A stretch of 64,000 nt of DNA from Sorangium cellulosum So0157-2 (lineage in GTDB: Bacteria; Myxococcota_A; Polyangia; Polyangiales; Polyangiaceae), in NCBI RefSeq assembly GCF_000418325.1, contig NC_021658.1, positions 7,082,001 to 7,146,000 of the forward strand, in the 5' to 3' direction. The notes under the pieces were generated by a model that saw nothing but the letters and a program-made list of their open reading frames with translations, did not search any database and was not told the origin of the DNA. This document shows, piece after piece, positions 9,965-16,980 of the stretch; position 1 is the stretch's first letter, and every line of letters starts with the position of its first letter. Both the position numbers and the translations under genes were made by a program.

Positions 9965-10160
9965 AAGGCCTGTTGCGCGGGACCACGCACGGAAAACGGA
10001 GCATCGCCAGCTGGACACGCCCTGTACCGCACGACGAACCCGCGGAGATGCCGCCGATCGGACGTCTGGCCTACGCCCACACCTCGTCCCGCGGCGTGAG
10101 ACGCCTCACACGTTCAACACGAGACCTAGTTTGCAATGACACGGGATCCATCACATTGGC

Positions 10161-10257
10161 CGGTGGGTGGCTCCTCGGTGTGGGTGCAGGCCGGACATGG
10201 CAAGCGGCGTGCTGAGCGCGGGCGAGCGAGCTTTGCCCGCCCAGGGGCGGGCGCCCG
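10161..10257 (+). repeat. Dispersed repeat, copy 1
   Basis: From CTCCTCGG through GGACATGGCAAGCGGCG to GCGAGCGAGCTTTG this sequence matches 15331-15425 in the same orientation with scattered substitutions and one-base indels. The indels shift the frame between copies, so it is more likely a non-coding repeat than a shared protein segment. Nature unknown. Confidence 0.7.
10235..10252 (+). terminator. GC-rich hairpin, possible terminator
   Basis: GCCCGCC-CAGG-GGCGGGC forms a perfect 7-bp stem with a 4-nt loop downstream of the operon ending at 9964. It has no T-run after it, so intrinsic termination is doubtful, and the hairpin is not preserved in the second repeat copy. Confidence 0.25.
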
Positions 10258-10383
10258 AGCGGACGGCCAGGCGGAGCAACGCCCGGCGGCGATCGTGACG
10301 GGGCACCGATGATTTTTTCGGGCGCGGGCAGTCAGTGCTCTCGGCAGGGGCAGGCGCCCCCGCTCGGAGAGGCATCGACGGTC

Positions 10384-11673
10384 ATGAGAAGGCGGGAGTT
10401 TATGGGAGCTTTGATCAGCGTGGCGGCGCCGGGGTGCGCGTTGGGCGGGGCCGAGGAGGAGGGGCAGCCAGGGCAGGACGCGGGGGCCGGCGCGCTGGCG
10501 CCCGCGCGCGAGGTGATGGCGGCGGAGGTGGCGGCGGGGCAGATGCCGGGAGCGGTCTGGCTTGTCGCGCGCGGCGACGACGTGCACGTGGACGCGGTGG
10601 GCGTGACCGAGCTCGGCGGCAGCGCGCCCATGCGGCGGGACACGATCTTCCGGATCGCCTCGATGACGAAGGCGGTCACCGCGACGGCGGTGATGATGCT
10701 CGTCGAGGAAGGCAAGCTCGACCTCGACGCCCCCGTCGACCGATGGTTGCCGGAGCTCGCGAACCGGAAGGTGCTGGCGCGCATCGATGGCCCGATCGAC
10801 GAGACGGTGCCCGCGGAGCGGCCGATCACGGTGCGCGACCTGATGACGTTCACGATGGGCTTTGGAATCTCGTTCGACGCATCGTCGCCGATCCAGCGGG
10901 CCATCGACGAGCTCGGGCTCGTCAACGCGCAGCCGGTGCCGATGACGCCGCACGGGCCAGACGAGTGGATCCGGCGGCTCGGGACGCTGCCGCTCATGCA
11001 TCAACCGGGGGCGCAGTGGATGTACAACACGGGGAGCCTGGTGCAGGGGGTGCTCGTGGGGCGCGTGGCCGACCAGGGCTTCGACGCGTTCGTGCGCGAG
11101 CGCATCCTCGCGCCGCTCGGGATGCGGGACACCGAATTTCACGTCCCGGCGGACAAGCTCGCTCGGTTCGCGGGCTGCGGTTACTTCACCGACGAGCAGA
11201 CGGGGGAGAAGACGCGCATGGATCGCGACGGGGCCGAGAGCGCCTATGCCAGCCCGCCGGCGTTCCCTTCGGGCGCCGCCGGGCTCGTGTCGACCGTGGA
11301 CGACTACCTCCTGTTCGCGCGCATGCTCATGAACGGCGGCGTGCACGAGGGCCGGCGGCTCTTGAGCGCCGCCTCGGTGCGCGAGATGACGGCCGATCAC
11401 CTCACGCCGGCCCAGAAGGCGGCGTCCTCGTTTTTCCCGGGCTTCTTCGAGACGCACGGCTGGGGTTACGGGCTGGCCGTCATCACGGCGCCGGACGTCG
11501 TCTCGGAGGTGCCCGGGCGCTATGGCTGGGACGGCGGGTTCGGGACGTCCTGGATCAATGATCCGGGCCGCGAGCTGATCGGGATCGTGATGACACAATC
11601 CGCCGGCTTCCTGTTCTCGGGGGCTCTCGAGCGTTTCTGGCGCAGCGTCTACGTCGCCACCGAATCGGCATGA
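10384..11673 (+). CDS. Serine beta-lactamase-family hydrolase (class C/esterase type)
   Basis: 429 aa from the ATG at 10384, chosen because MRRREFMGALISVAAPGC gives a twin-arginine export signal ending in a possible lipobox; the longer frame from 10309 has an unconserved leader. Family motifs: SxxK as SMTK in RIASMTKAVTATAV (nucleophile Ser), and YNT in QWMYNTGS at the position of the YxN motif. The rest matches the beta-lactamase/PBP4-like fold (LDLDAPVDRWLPEL, PSGAAGLVSTVDDY). This family includes esterases, D-aminopeptidases and class C beta-lactamases, so the substrate cannot be assigned. It stands alone between a repeat-containing intergenic region and a small hypothetical gene, with no visible link to epothilone. 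Confidence 0.88.
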   Translation: MRRREFMGALISVAAPGCALGGAEEEGQPGQDAGAGALAPAREVMAAEVAAGQMPGAVWLVARGDDVHVDAVGVTELGGSAPMRRDTIFRIASMTKAVTATAVMMLVEEGKLDLDAPVDRWLPELANRKVLARIDGPIDETVPAERPITVRDLMTFTMGFGISFDASSPIQRAIDELGLVNAQPVPMTPHGPDEWIRRLGTLPLMHQPGAQWMYNTGSLVQGVLVGRVADQGFDAFVRERILAPLGMRDTEFHVPADKLARFAGCGYFTDEQTGEKTRMDRDGAESAYASPPAFPSGAAGLVSTVDDYLLFARMLMNGGVHEGRRLLSAASVREMTADHLTPAQKAASSFFPGFFETHGWGYGLAVITAPDVVSEVPGRYGWDGGFGTSWINDPGRELIGIVMTQSAGFLFSGALERFWRSVYVATESA

Positions 11674-11701
11674 GCTGCGAACCGCCGGGAGTCGATTCGC
11701 A

Positions 11702-12157
11702 ATGACCACACGGCACGAGCTCGAGGGCACCCTGGCGCGTTGGTTTGCGCTGGACGCCGACTCGCAACTTGGCGTCTTCACTGGCGCCTACGCTGCCTGG
11801 CCGGCCGCTGTCTTCGAGGACTACGTCGCGGTGCGCGCTGCCGACGAGTTCCTAGACTCCGCGCCCGTTGTCACCGAAGGGATGCTCAGCGCGGCCTATC
11901 GAGCTTCCAAGGCAGATCCCACGTTCCCTCTACGCGAGGCCTCGCGCGGCCTTTACTCCTTCGATGCCGATCTTGGTTACGGCGGATCGACCATCTACTT
12001 TCTGGGTGCGTCGCCGGCCCAGCCTCTCGTTGCTCGTTCCGCTCCCGAGTTGCTGCTGCGTGCTGCGCGTCTCGTTCGCTTCACCAGCCTGCGTTTCGCA
12101 AACGTCACCCAACTTGATCTAGCCCACCTGGTGCCGTTCGTCATTGGTGACGGATGA
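11702..12157 (+). CDS. Hypothetical protein, 151 aa
   Basis: Starts with ATG at 11702, 28 nt after the hydrolase stop, with GGGAG upstream as a possible ribosome-binding site. No signal peptide, membrane segment or recognised motif. The composition is that of a soluble globular protein (FTGAYAAWPAAVFEDYVAVR). Third-position GC is somewhat lower than in the neighbours. It may be transcribed with the hydrolase. Function unknown. Confidence 0.5.
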   Translation: MTTRHELEGTLARWFALDADSQLGVFTGAYAAWPAAVFEDYVAVRAADEFLDSAPVVTEGMLSAAYRASKADPTFPLREASRGLYSFDADLGYGGSTIYFLGASPAQPLVARSAPELLLRAARLVRFTSLRFANVTQLDLAHLVPFVIGDG

Positions 12158-12412
12158 GGCTGAGAGAGACGAAGCTGGGCAGATCGGGCGCGAAACAGGG
12201 CGGCGCGGCCGCGAGCCACAGGCGCCTCGCCTCCTGCGCCGTTCGGGCCCGCGCTCCTCTTCGTGCTCGCGGAGGGGACCCTGGGTTTTCGGCCCCCTCT
12301 CCCCAGCAGGTCTCATCTACGATGTGATCGATGCTGATTGACACCGCGATGACCATGCCTGGACACCGGCGCTTGCAGCCATCCAGCGGAGCGCGATAGG
12401 ATTGCGCGCATC
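12158..12412. other. Intergenic region, nothing recognised
   Basis: No frame here has the codon bias of the neighbouring genes. A weak GAGGGG/CCCCTC inverted pair near 12270-12295 is the only structure seen. Confidence 0.4.
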
Positions 12413-12649
12413 ATGCACCACCTGGATACGCTCGGCGGGAGCCTCGCGCAGGCCGCGCAGACGCAGCCGGAGAGCGCGGAGCGCGTCGCGCGGGCTGCTC
12501 TCGATCTCGGCGTCGAGCTCCCCGGGGACCCGTGGGCGAGGTGGCTCCTCGTCGCCCTCCATCGCCACATCCCGCGCCAGCGCTGGGTCGGTCGGATCGT
12601 GGAGCAGCACCTGAATGGAGACCTCGCGAGGCTCGCGACGGACGGCGCG
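12413..12649 (+). pseudogene. 5' fragment of a hypothetical gene cut by the IS21-family element
   Basis: 79 codons from the ATG at 12413 read as a plausible helical protein (SLAQAAQTQPESAERVARAA, WARWLLVALHRHIPRQ). The frame then enters the left terminus of the insertion element at 12650 and stops at 12694 within it. I interpret this as a host gene interrupted by the insertion. No family is recognised and no clear 3' remnant is identifiable beyond the right end. Confidence 0.45.
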
Positions 12650-12654
12650 TGCGT

Positions 12655-12833
12655 ATTCCGGGCCGACGTGACGGCCGATTCCGAGAGCACGTGACGGCCC
12701 GTTCCGAGGGGAGGTGACCGGGCGTTCCGGGCCACCCGACGGGGAGTTCCGACACACCCGACGGCTCGTTCCGACGCACGTGACGGGCCATTCCGAGGGA
12801 CGTGACGGACCGTTCCGACGGGGGTGACGGCCC
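12655..12833 (+). repeat. Eight degenerate 22-23 bp repeats at the IS left end
   Basis: Units begin at 12655, 12678, 12701, 12724, 12746, 12768, 12790 and 12812. Consensus is roughly RTTCCGANSSACGTGACGGS. The first unit overlaps the terminal inverted repeat. IS21-family elements are known to carry multiple end repeats thought to bind transposase; eight units is a large set. Confidence 0.8.
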
Positions 12834-12869
12834 ACAGGCGGCGCTCGCGGTCGCAGCCTCATCGCGTAC

Positions 12870-14552
12870 ATGGGCGCGATGTCGGAGCGGCTATCGATGC
12901 GGAAGGTTCGAGAGATTTTGAGGCTCAAGTTCGAGTGCAAGCGCAGCCGAGCGGAGATCGCTGCAGCGGCCTGCGTCGGCGAGAGCACGGTGAGCGGCTA
13001 CCTGGCGCGCGCGGAGAAGGCGGGGCTGACGTGGGAGGTCGCCCGAGAGATGACGGAGGCCGAGATCGAGTCGCGGCTGTTCCGCGACGTCGGCCGCAAC
13101 GAGCCACCCGCGCGCGTGCCGATCGACTTCTCCTGGGTGCACCGCGAGCTGTCGAAGCCGTGCGTCACGCTGCAGACGCTCTGGCTCGAGTACCGCGAAG
13201 CGAGCGCGGCACAGGCTCCGCTGAGGCCCTACGAGTACAGCCGGTTCTGCGACCTGTACGCAGGCTGGAAGAAGAAGCTCGGCGTCGTGCTGCGTCAGGT
13301 TCACCGCGCCGGCGAGAAGGTCTTCATCGACTACTCGGGAAGGAAGCCGCACATCGTCGACCGGACGACCGGCGAGGTGACCGAGGTCGAGCTGTTCGTC
13401 GCGGTGCTCGGCGCCAGCAACTACACGTACGCCGAGGCAACGCGCTCGCAGAAGCTCGCCGACTTCGTCGGCTCGACGGTGCGGATGCTCGAGTACTTCG
13501 GTGGCGTGCCCGAGGTGATCGTCCCCGACCAGCTCCGCAGCGCGGTCTCCGGGCCAGACCGGTACGAGCCGGACATCAACCCGACCTACCTCGAGATGGC
13601 GCGCCACTACGGCGTGACGGTGATCCCGGCTCGGCCCCGGAAGCCGCGCGACAAGGCGAAGGTCGAGGGCGGCGTGCTCATCGCGCAGCGCTGGATCCTC
13701 GCCTCGCTGCGACACCGGACCTTCTTCAGCCTCGCCGAGCTCAACGAGGCGATCGCGTCGCTGCTCGAGCGGCTGAATGCGCGGCCGTTCCAGCGGCTCG
13801 ACGGCTGCCGGCGCACGGCGTTCGAGACCATCGACAAGCCCGTGATGCGGCCGCTGCCGGCGCGGCGGTACGAGCTCGCCGACTGGAAGCACGCCAAGGT
13901 CAACATCGACTACTGCGTCTGCTACGACGACCGGCTCTACAGCGTGCCGTACACGCTGGTCGGTGCGCGCGTCGAGATCCGAGCGACGGCCTCGGTCGTG
14001 GAGCTGTTCCATGACAGCGTGCGCGTCGCGTCGCACGCGCGCAGCTACGGCCGGAAGGGGTCGGCCGTGATCGTGGACGAGCATCGTCCCAGGGCCCATC
14101 GCGACTACGGCAAGTGGCCGCCGGAGCGCGTGGTGGCGTGGGCCGAGACGATCGGCCCGAACGTCGGCGAGCTCGCGCGCGCGGTCATGCGCCACCGCAC
14201 CCACCCGGAGACGGGCTACCGGACGTGCCTGGGCGTGATCCGGCTCGCGGACAAGTACGGGCGTGATCGCGTCGACGCTGCGTGCGCGCGTGCGCTTCGC
14301 ATCGGCAGCCCCACCGCGAAGAGCGTGACGGCGACCCTGAGGAACGGCCTCGACCGCGTGCCGCTGGTCGAGCCGCCGCCCCGGGGGGCCCTGGCGCACG
14401 AGAACATCCGCGGTGCTGAGTACTTCGACAAGGAGGAGAGGAGTGATCTTGGAAGAGACGATTCAGAAGCTGGTCGAGATGAAGCTGAACGCGATGGCGG
14501 CGATGCTGAGAGAGAGGGCGGCTGCGCCGTCAGCGGAGCCGCTCTCCACTGA
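12870..14552 (+). CDS. istA: IS21-family transposase IstA
   Basis: 560 aa from the ATG at 12870 (12879 is an alternative). An N-terminal helix-turn-helix (about residues 10-50, KFECKRSRAEIAAAACVGES) precedes a DDE integrase core: Asp in VFIDYSG (about 153), Asp in VIVPDQLRSAV (about 220) and Glu in DKAKVEGGV (about 266). The C-terminal region has the family's DRLYSVPYTLVG and ends with the typical ENIRGAEYF near residue 519. The frame then continues about 41 residues in a charged tail that is an out-of-frame reading of the istB start, so the normal stop seems to have been lost. This gives an unusual overlap of about 110 bp with istB. Confidence 0.9.
   Translation: MGAMSERLSMRKVREILRLKFECKRSRAEIAAAACVGESTVSGYLARAEKAGLTWEVAREMTEAEIESRLFRDVGRNEPPARVPIDFSWVHRELSKPCVTLQTLWLEYREASAAQAPLRPYEYSRFCDLYAGWKKKLGVVLRQVHRAGEKVFIDYSGRKPHIVDRTTGEVTEVELFVAVLGASNYTYAEATRSQKLADFVGSTVRMLEYFGGVPEVIVPDQLRSAVSGPDRYEPDINPTYLEMARHYGVTVIPARPRKPRDKAKVEGGVLIAQRWILASLRHRTFFSLAELNEAIASLLERLNARPFQRLDGCRRTAFETIDKPVMRPLPARRYELADWKHAKVNIDYCVCYDDRLYSVPYTLVGARVEIRATASVVELFHDSVRVASHARSYGRKGSAVIVDEHRPRAHRDYGKWPPERVVAWAETIGPNVGELARAVMRHRTHPETGYRTCLGVIRLADKYGRDRVDAACARALRIGSPTAKSVTATLRNGLDRVPLVEPPPRGALAHENIRGAEYFDKEERSDLGRDDSEAGRDEAERDGGDAEREGGCAVSGAALH
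14431..14445 (+). promoter_or_regulatory. Ribosome-binding site and GTG start of istB
   Basis: AGGAGG at 14431-14436 lies 6 nt before the GTG at 14443. It fixes the istB start upstream of the in-frame stop and shows that the longer open frame downstream is not the whole gene. Confidence 0.6.
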
Positions 14553-15201
14553 GGAGATGATCGGGTTGCTCGTCGACCGCGAGTGAACGGCCCGTGAAAA
14601 CAAGCGACTCCATCGCCTGCTGAAGGATGCGCGGGTGCCGGGGGGCGCGTGCATGGAAGACTTCTCCTGCGAGGCAGGGCGTGGCGTAGATAGGTCCTTC
14701 GCTCGGTCGCTGGGCTCCTGCCAGTGGGTCCGAGCGAAGCAGAACGTGATCGTGCTGGGAGCGATCGGAGCCGGGAAGAGCTTCCTCGGCGGCGCGCTCG
14801 CGCAGGCCGCCTGCAGGCAGGGCTTCCGCGCCCTCGTCATCCGCACCCCGCGCCTGCTCCAGCAGCTCGCGGTCGCGCGTGCCGACGGGACCTACGCGAA
14901 CGCCCTCGCGCGCCTCGCCAAGGTCGCCGTGCTGGTCCTCGACGACTTCCTGCTCGCGCCCATGACCGACGTCGAGAGGCGCGATCTGCTCGAGGTCCTC
15001 GAGGATAGATATGACAGGTCGTCAACGGTGATCACTTCGCAGATCCCGACGAAAAGTTGGCATCAAGCCATCGGAGAGGCGAGTATCGCCGACGCGATCT
15101 GCGACCGCGTTGTCCACAACGCGCACCTGGTGACGCTCCGCGGCGGGTCGATGCGGAAGAAGAAGGCGGTGGCTCCCGAGGTGACCGAGACGAAGACCTG
15201 A
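14443..15201 (+). pseudogene. istB: IstB-type helper ATPase, interrupted by in-frame UGA
   Basis: The GTG at 14443 starts ILEETIQKLVEMKLNAMAAM, a typical IstB N-terminus. After 47 codons (LLVDRE) there is a TGA at 14584-14586, exactly where the family usually has Trp before a segment like TARENKRLHRLL, which continues in the same frame. Read through, the product would be 252 aa, the normal IstB length. The downstream part carries Walker A GAIGAGKS (about 14758) and Walker B VLVLDDFL (about 14930). A TGG-to-TGA change is the simplest explanation. IstB is needed for efficient IS21 transposition, so this copy is probably defective unless helped in trans. A sequencing error at one base is the alternative. 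Confidence 0.8.
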
Positions 15202-15219
15202 CCACGCTCGTCGCTGCGC

Positions 15220-15292
15220 TCCGGTCCACGTCACGCCGGACTGGGCCGTCGCGTCGCTCCGGAACGAGCCGTCACGTCCGTCGGAATACGCA
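15220..15292 (-). repeat. IS right-end repeats, inverted relative to the left array
   Basis: Read on the minus strand from 15292: TGCGTATTCCGACGGACGTG, then a GTTCCGGAGCGACGCGACGG unit, then a more diverged AGTCCGGCGTGACG unit. They match the left-end units in inverse orientation and define the right boundary. Confidence 0.7.
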
Positions 15293-15607
15293 CGAGAGCA
15301 GAACCTGCCGCTCGGTGAGGCCGTGCATCAGGCCGGGCGGCTCCTCGGCGCGGGTGCAGGGCCGGACATGGCAAGCGGCGCGCTGAGCGCGAGCGAGCGA
15401 GCTTTGCGCTCCCAGGGCGGCGCCCGGCACTTCTTCCGACGTTACCCGGACGGGCTCGCCATCGGGGTCTTCTCCGGGCCGTGGATTCGATCTTCGCGCG
15501 CTGACAATGGGCTTGTCCGCTGGATCGAATCGCACCCGCGGCAGACAGCACCCGCGCGCGAATTATATCATGAAGGAACGAGGTTCGGGAAGCGATGCCC
15601 CCGCGAG
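15293..15607. other. Intergenic region between the IS element and epoK
   Basis: It contains the second copy of the dispersed repeat (about 15331-15425) and is otherwise without a convincing gene; an open plus-strand frame across it to 15646 is judged fortuitous. The end of epoK faces into this region; no intrinsic terminator with a T-run is visible. Confidence 0.45.
15331..15425 (+). repeat. Dispersed repeat, copy 2
   Basis: Matches 10161-10257 in direct orientation (shared core GGACATGGCAAGCGGCG, then GCTGAGCGCG and GCGAGCGAGCTTTG). It lies about 40 bp outside the IS right end, so it is not part of the IS. Confidence 0.7.
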
Positions 15608-16867
15608 TTATCCAGCTTTGGAGGGCCTCAAGATGACGTTGAGTGATTCGATGTTCCGGAACGCGGGGTGGTATCCAAACACGGGAGTTTCTTTCAGCTT
15701 CATGTCGGGGAACCTACGGAGGATGGTGCCCACGGCGATCTCCGCCTCGAGGCGAGCAAGGGACACCCCGGGGCAGACATGGGGGCCTCTACCGTACGCG
15801 AGGCTCGCGCTCGTGTCCCGTCGCACATCAAACACGTCTGGCCTGGAGAATACAGTCCCATCTCTCAGGGCGCTCGGGATCAGGAGAAAGACCATCTCCC
15901 CTTTCTTGATCGATGCCCCGCAGTACTCCAGGTCCTGCCTGGCGAAACGCACAGTTCCTATTCTTAGGATATTGTCGAAGCGGAGCACCTCATCGAGCGC
16001 GTTCCTCATGAGCCCGGGCTCGGCCTTCACCAGCTCAAGCGCCTCGGGCGACCGCAGCAGGTTGAGCACAGCGAACGCGATAAGGTAGATCGTGGTATCG
16101 GTGCCAGCAGCGATAATCGCACCCACGAGCGCGACCAGCTCCTTCGTGCTCAGCCTGCTGCCGTCGGCCTCGGCCTGAAGCAGCATCGTCAAGACGTCAT
16201 TCTCGAGCGGGTTCCTGCGCCGCTCATCGAGGACGCCATGGAGCAGCGCGAGCCCCTCGGTAACGGACGCGACCAGGGTCTTGGTCTCCTCATCGACCTG
16301 GGGCACCAAACCCACGCCGAGCGCGCGCGCAGTCGCCGAGCCGAAGCGACGGAACTTCTCGTCACACTCGGCCGGAACCTTCAACAGAGCGCTGATCGCA
16401 CGCATCGGGATTCCCTCCGCGTAATCCCGCACAACGTCGAACTCTTCTTGTCCGGAGCGAGCATCGAGCAGCTGGTCGACGGTGCGCTGTATTTCGGCGC
16501 GCAGCAGGTCGATCGCGCGTGACGTGAACGACGGGTTGACGAGCTTGCGGACCCGAGCGTGATCCTCCGGCGGCAGCCCGAACAATCCGTACTTTTTCAT
16601 ATCGCTGAGCTCGGGAATGGTCGACGAGTACTCCGCGCTCGATTCCCATTCTTCTCGACTGACCGCGAAGCGTTCGTCGCGGAACACCGCCGACACGTCG
16701 TGGTATCGGGTGAGGACCCAGGAGCGGCCTTCATCCCAGTAGAAGATGGGGGTTGCCTCTCTCAGGCGCTCGATCGCGGGGAACGGGTCCTCCGCGTACC
16801 CAGGCGCAAACGGCTTGAAGTCGAAAGCAGGCTTCGTCTCACTCTGATTCGCTTGCTCCTGCGTCAT
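15608..16867 (-). CDS. epoK: Epothilone C12-C13 epoxidase, cytochrome P450 EpoK
   Basis: 419 aa, the length of EpoK (named EpoF in the alternative nomenclature). It is a soluble P450 that converts epothilones C and D to A and B by epoxidising the C12-C13 double bond after the macrolactone is released. Visible motifs: I-helix AAGTDTT (oxygen activation, about residue 255), an ExxR motif in LDEVLRFD, and the heme-binding loop AYGRGPHVCPG with Cys365 as the thiolate ligand. No membrane anchor is present, as in bacterial P450s. AGGAGA (16872-16877) lies 4 nt before the ATG. It is the last gene of the cluster, 113 nt after epoF in the same direction, and probably shares its transcript. No lesions are visible. 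Confidence 0.97.
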   Translation of the reverse strand: MTQEQANQSETKPAFDFKPFAPGYAEDPFPAIERLREATPIFYWDEGRSWVLTRYHDVSAVFRDERFAVSREEWESSAEYSSTIPELSDMKKYGLFGLPPEDHARVRKLVNPSFTSRAIDLLRAEIQRTVDQLLDARSGQEEFDVVRDYAEGIPMRAISALLKVPAECDEKFRRFGSATARALGVGLVPQVDEETKTLVASVTEGLALLHGVLDERRRNPLENDVLTMLLQAEADGSRLSTKELVALVGAIIAAGTDTTIYLIAFAVLNLLRSPEALELVKAEPGLMRNALDEVLRFDNILRIGTVRFARQDLEYCGASIKKGEMVFLLIPSALRDGTVFSRPDVFDVRRDTSASLAYGRGPHVCPGVSLARLEAEIAVGTILRRFPDMKLKETPVFGYHPAFRNIESLNVILRPSKAG

Positions 16868-16980
16868 AAAATCTCCTATGCTGCGAGTTTCCAGGAAGGC
16901 TCATGAGCCTCCGCTGCCTGCCGCCGGCCGCCAGCACCCACGCTGCACCAACCATCTCGCGCGCCCGACGGAGGCTGCCA
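16868..16980 (-). promoter_or_regulatory. epoF-epoK spacer with epoK ribosome-binding site
   Basis: 113 nt separate the two genes. AGGAGA just before the epoK ATG is clear. No promoter or terminator motif is evident. Confidence 0.4.

Larger units (their letters stand above)
9965..10383. other. Intergenic region after the MoxR-like operon
   Basis: No convincing gene. A small frame starting at 9961 overlaps the previous stop by ATGA, but its third-position GC is much lower than in the neighbouring genes and its end runs into repeat sequence. The region holds one copy of a dispersed repeat (about 10161-10257) and a 7-bp perfect hairpin at 10235-10252. The promoter for the downstream hydrolase must lie here but no clear -35/-10 pair is visible. 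Confidence 0.5.
12650..15292 (+). mobile_element. IS21-family insertion sequence (istA plus broken istB)
   Basis: About 2643 bp. The left end TGCGTATTCCG (12650-12660) is the exact inverse of the right end CGGAATACGCA (15282-15292), and the similarity continues inward (GACGTGACGG next to both ends). It encodes an IstA-type transposase and an IstB-type helper ATPase in the usual order. The left terminus carries eight degenerate 22-23 bp direct repeats, and two or three copies lie inverted at the right end. No clear target-site duplication is visible in the flanks. The helper gene carries an in-frame UGA, so the copy is probably not autonomous. Confidence 0.85.

Noticed and set aside
9961..10215. 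84-codon ORF coupled by ATGA to the end of the MoxR-like operon.
   Set aside because: Third-position GC is much lower than in true genes here, and its end lies in a repeat whose second copy is frameshifted.
12317..12988. Minus-strand ORF of 223 codons.
   Set aside because: Most of it translates the IS end repeats (recurrent Pro-Ser-Arg units) and the antisense of istA.
12642..15300. Target-site duplication flanking the IS.
   Set aside because: The flanking octamers do not match beyond a few bases.
10258..15330. The direct repeats as ends of a composite transposon or att sites.
   Set aside because: No integrase, no matching short inverted ends and no target duplication; the repeats are imperfect and could be dispersed non-coding elements.
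15323..15646. Plus-strand ORF across the IS-epoK spacer, which also joins in frame with the interrupted ORF at 12413 if the IS is removed.
   Set aside because: It runs through the dispersed repeat and into the antisense of epoK; the joining depends on assuming no target duplication. Probably chance.
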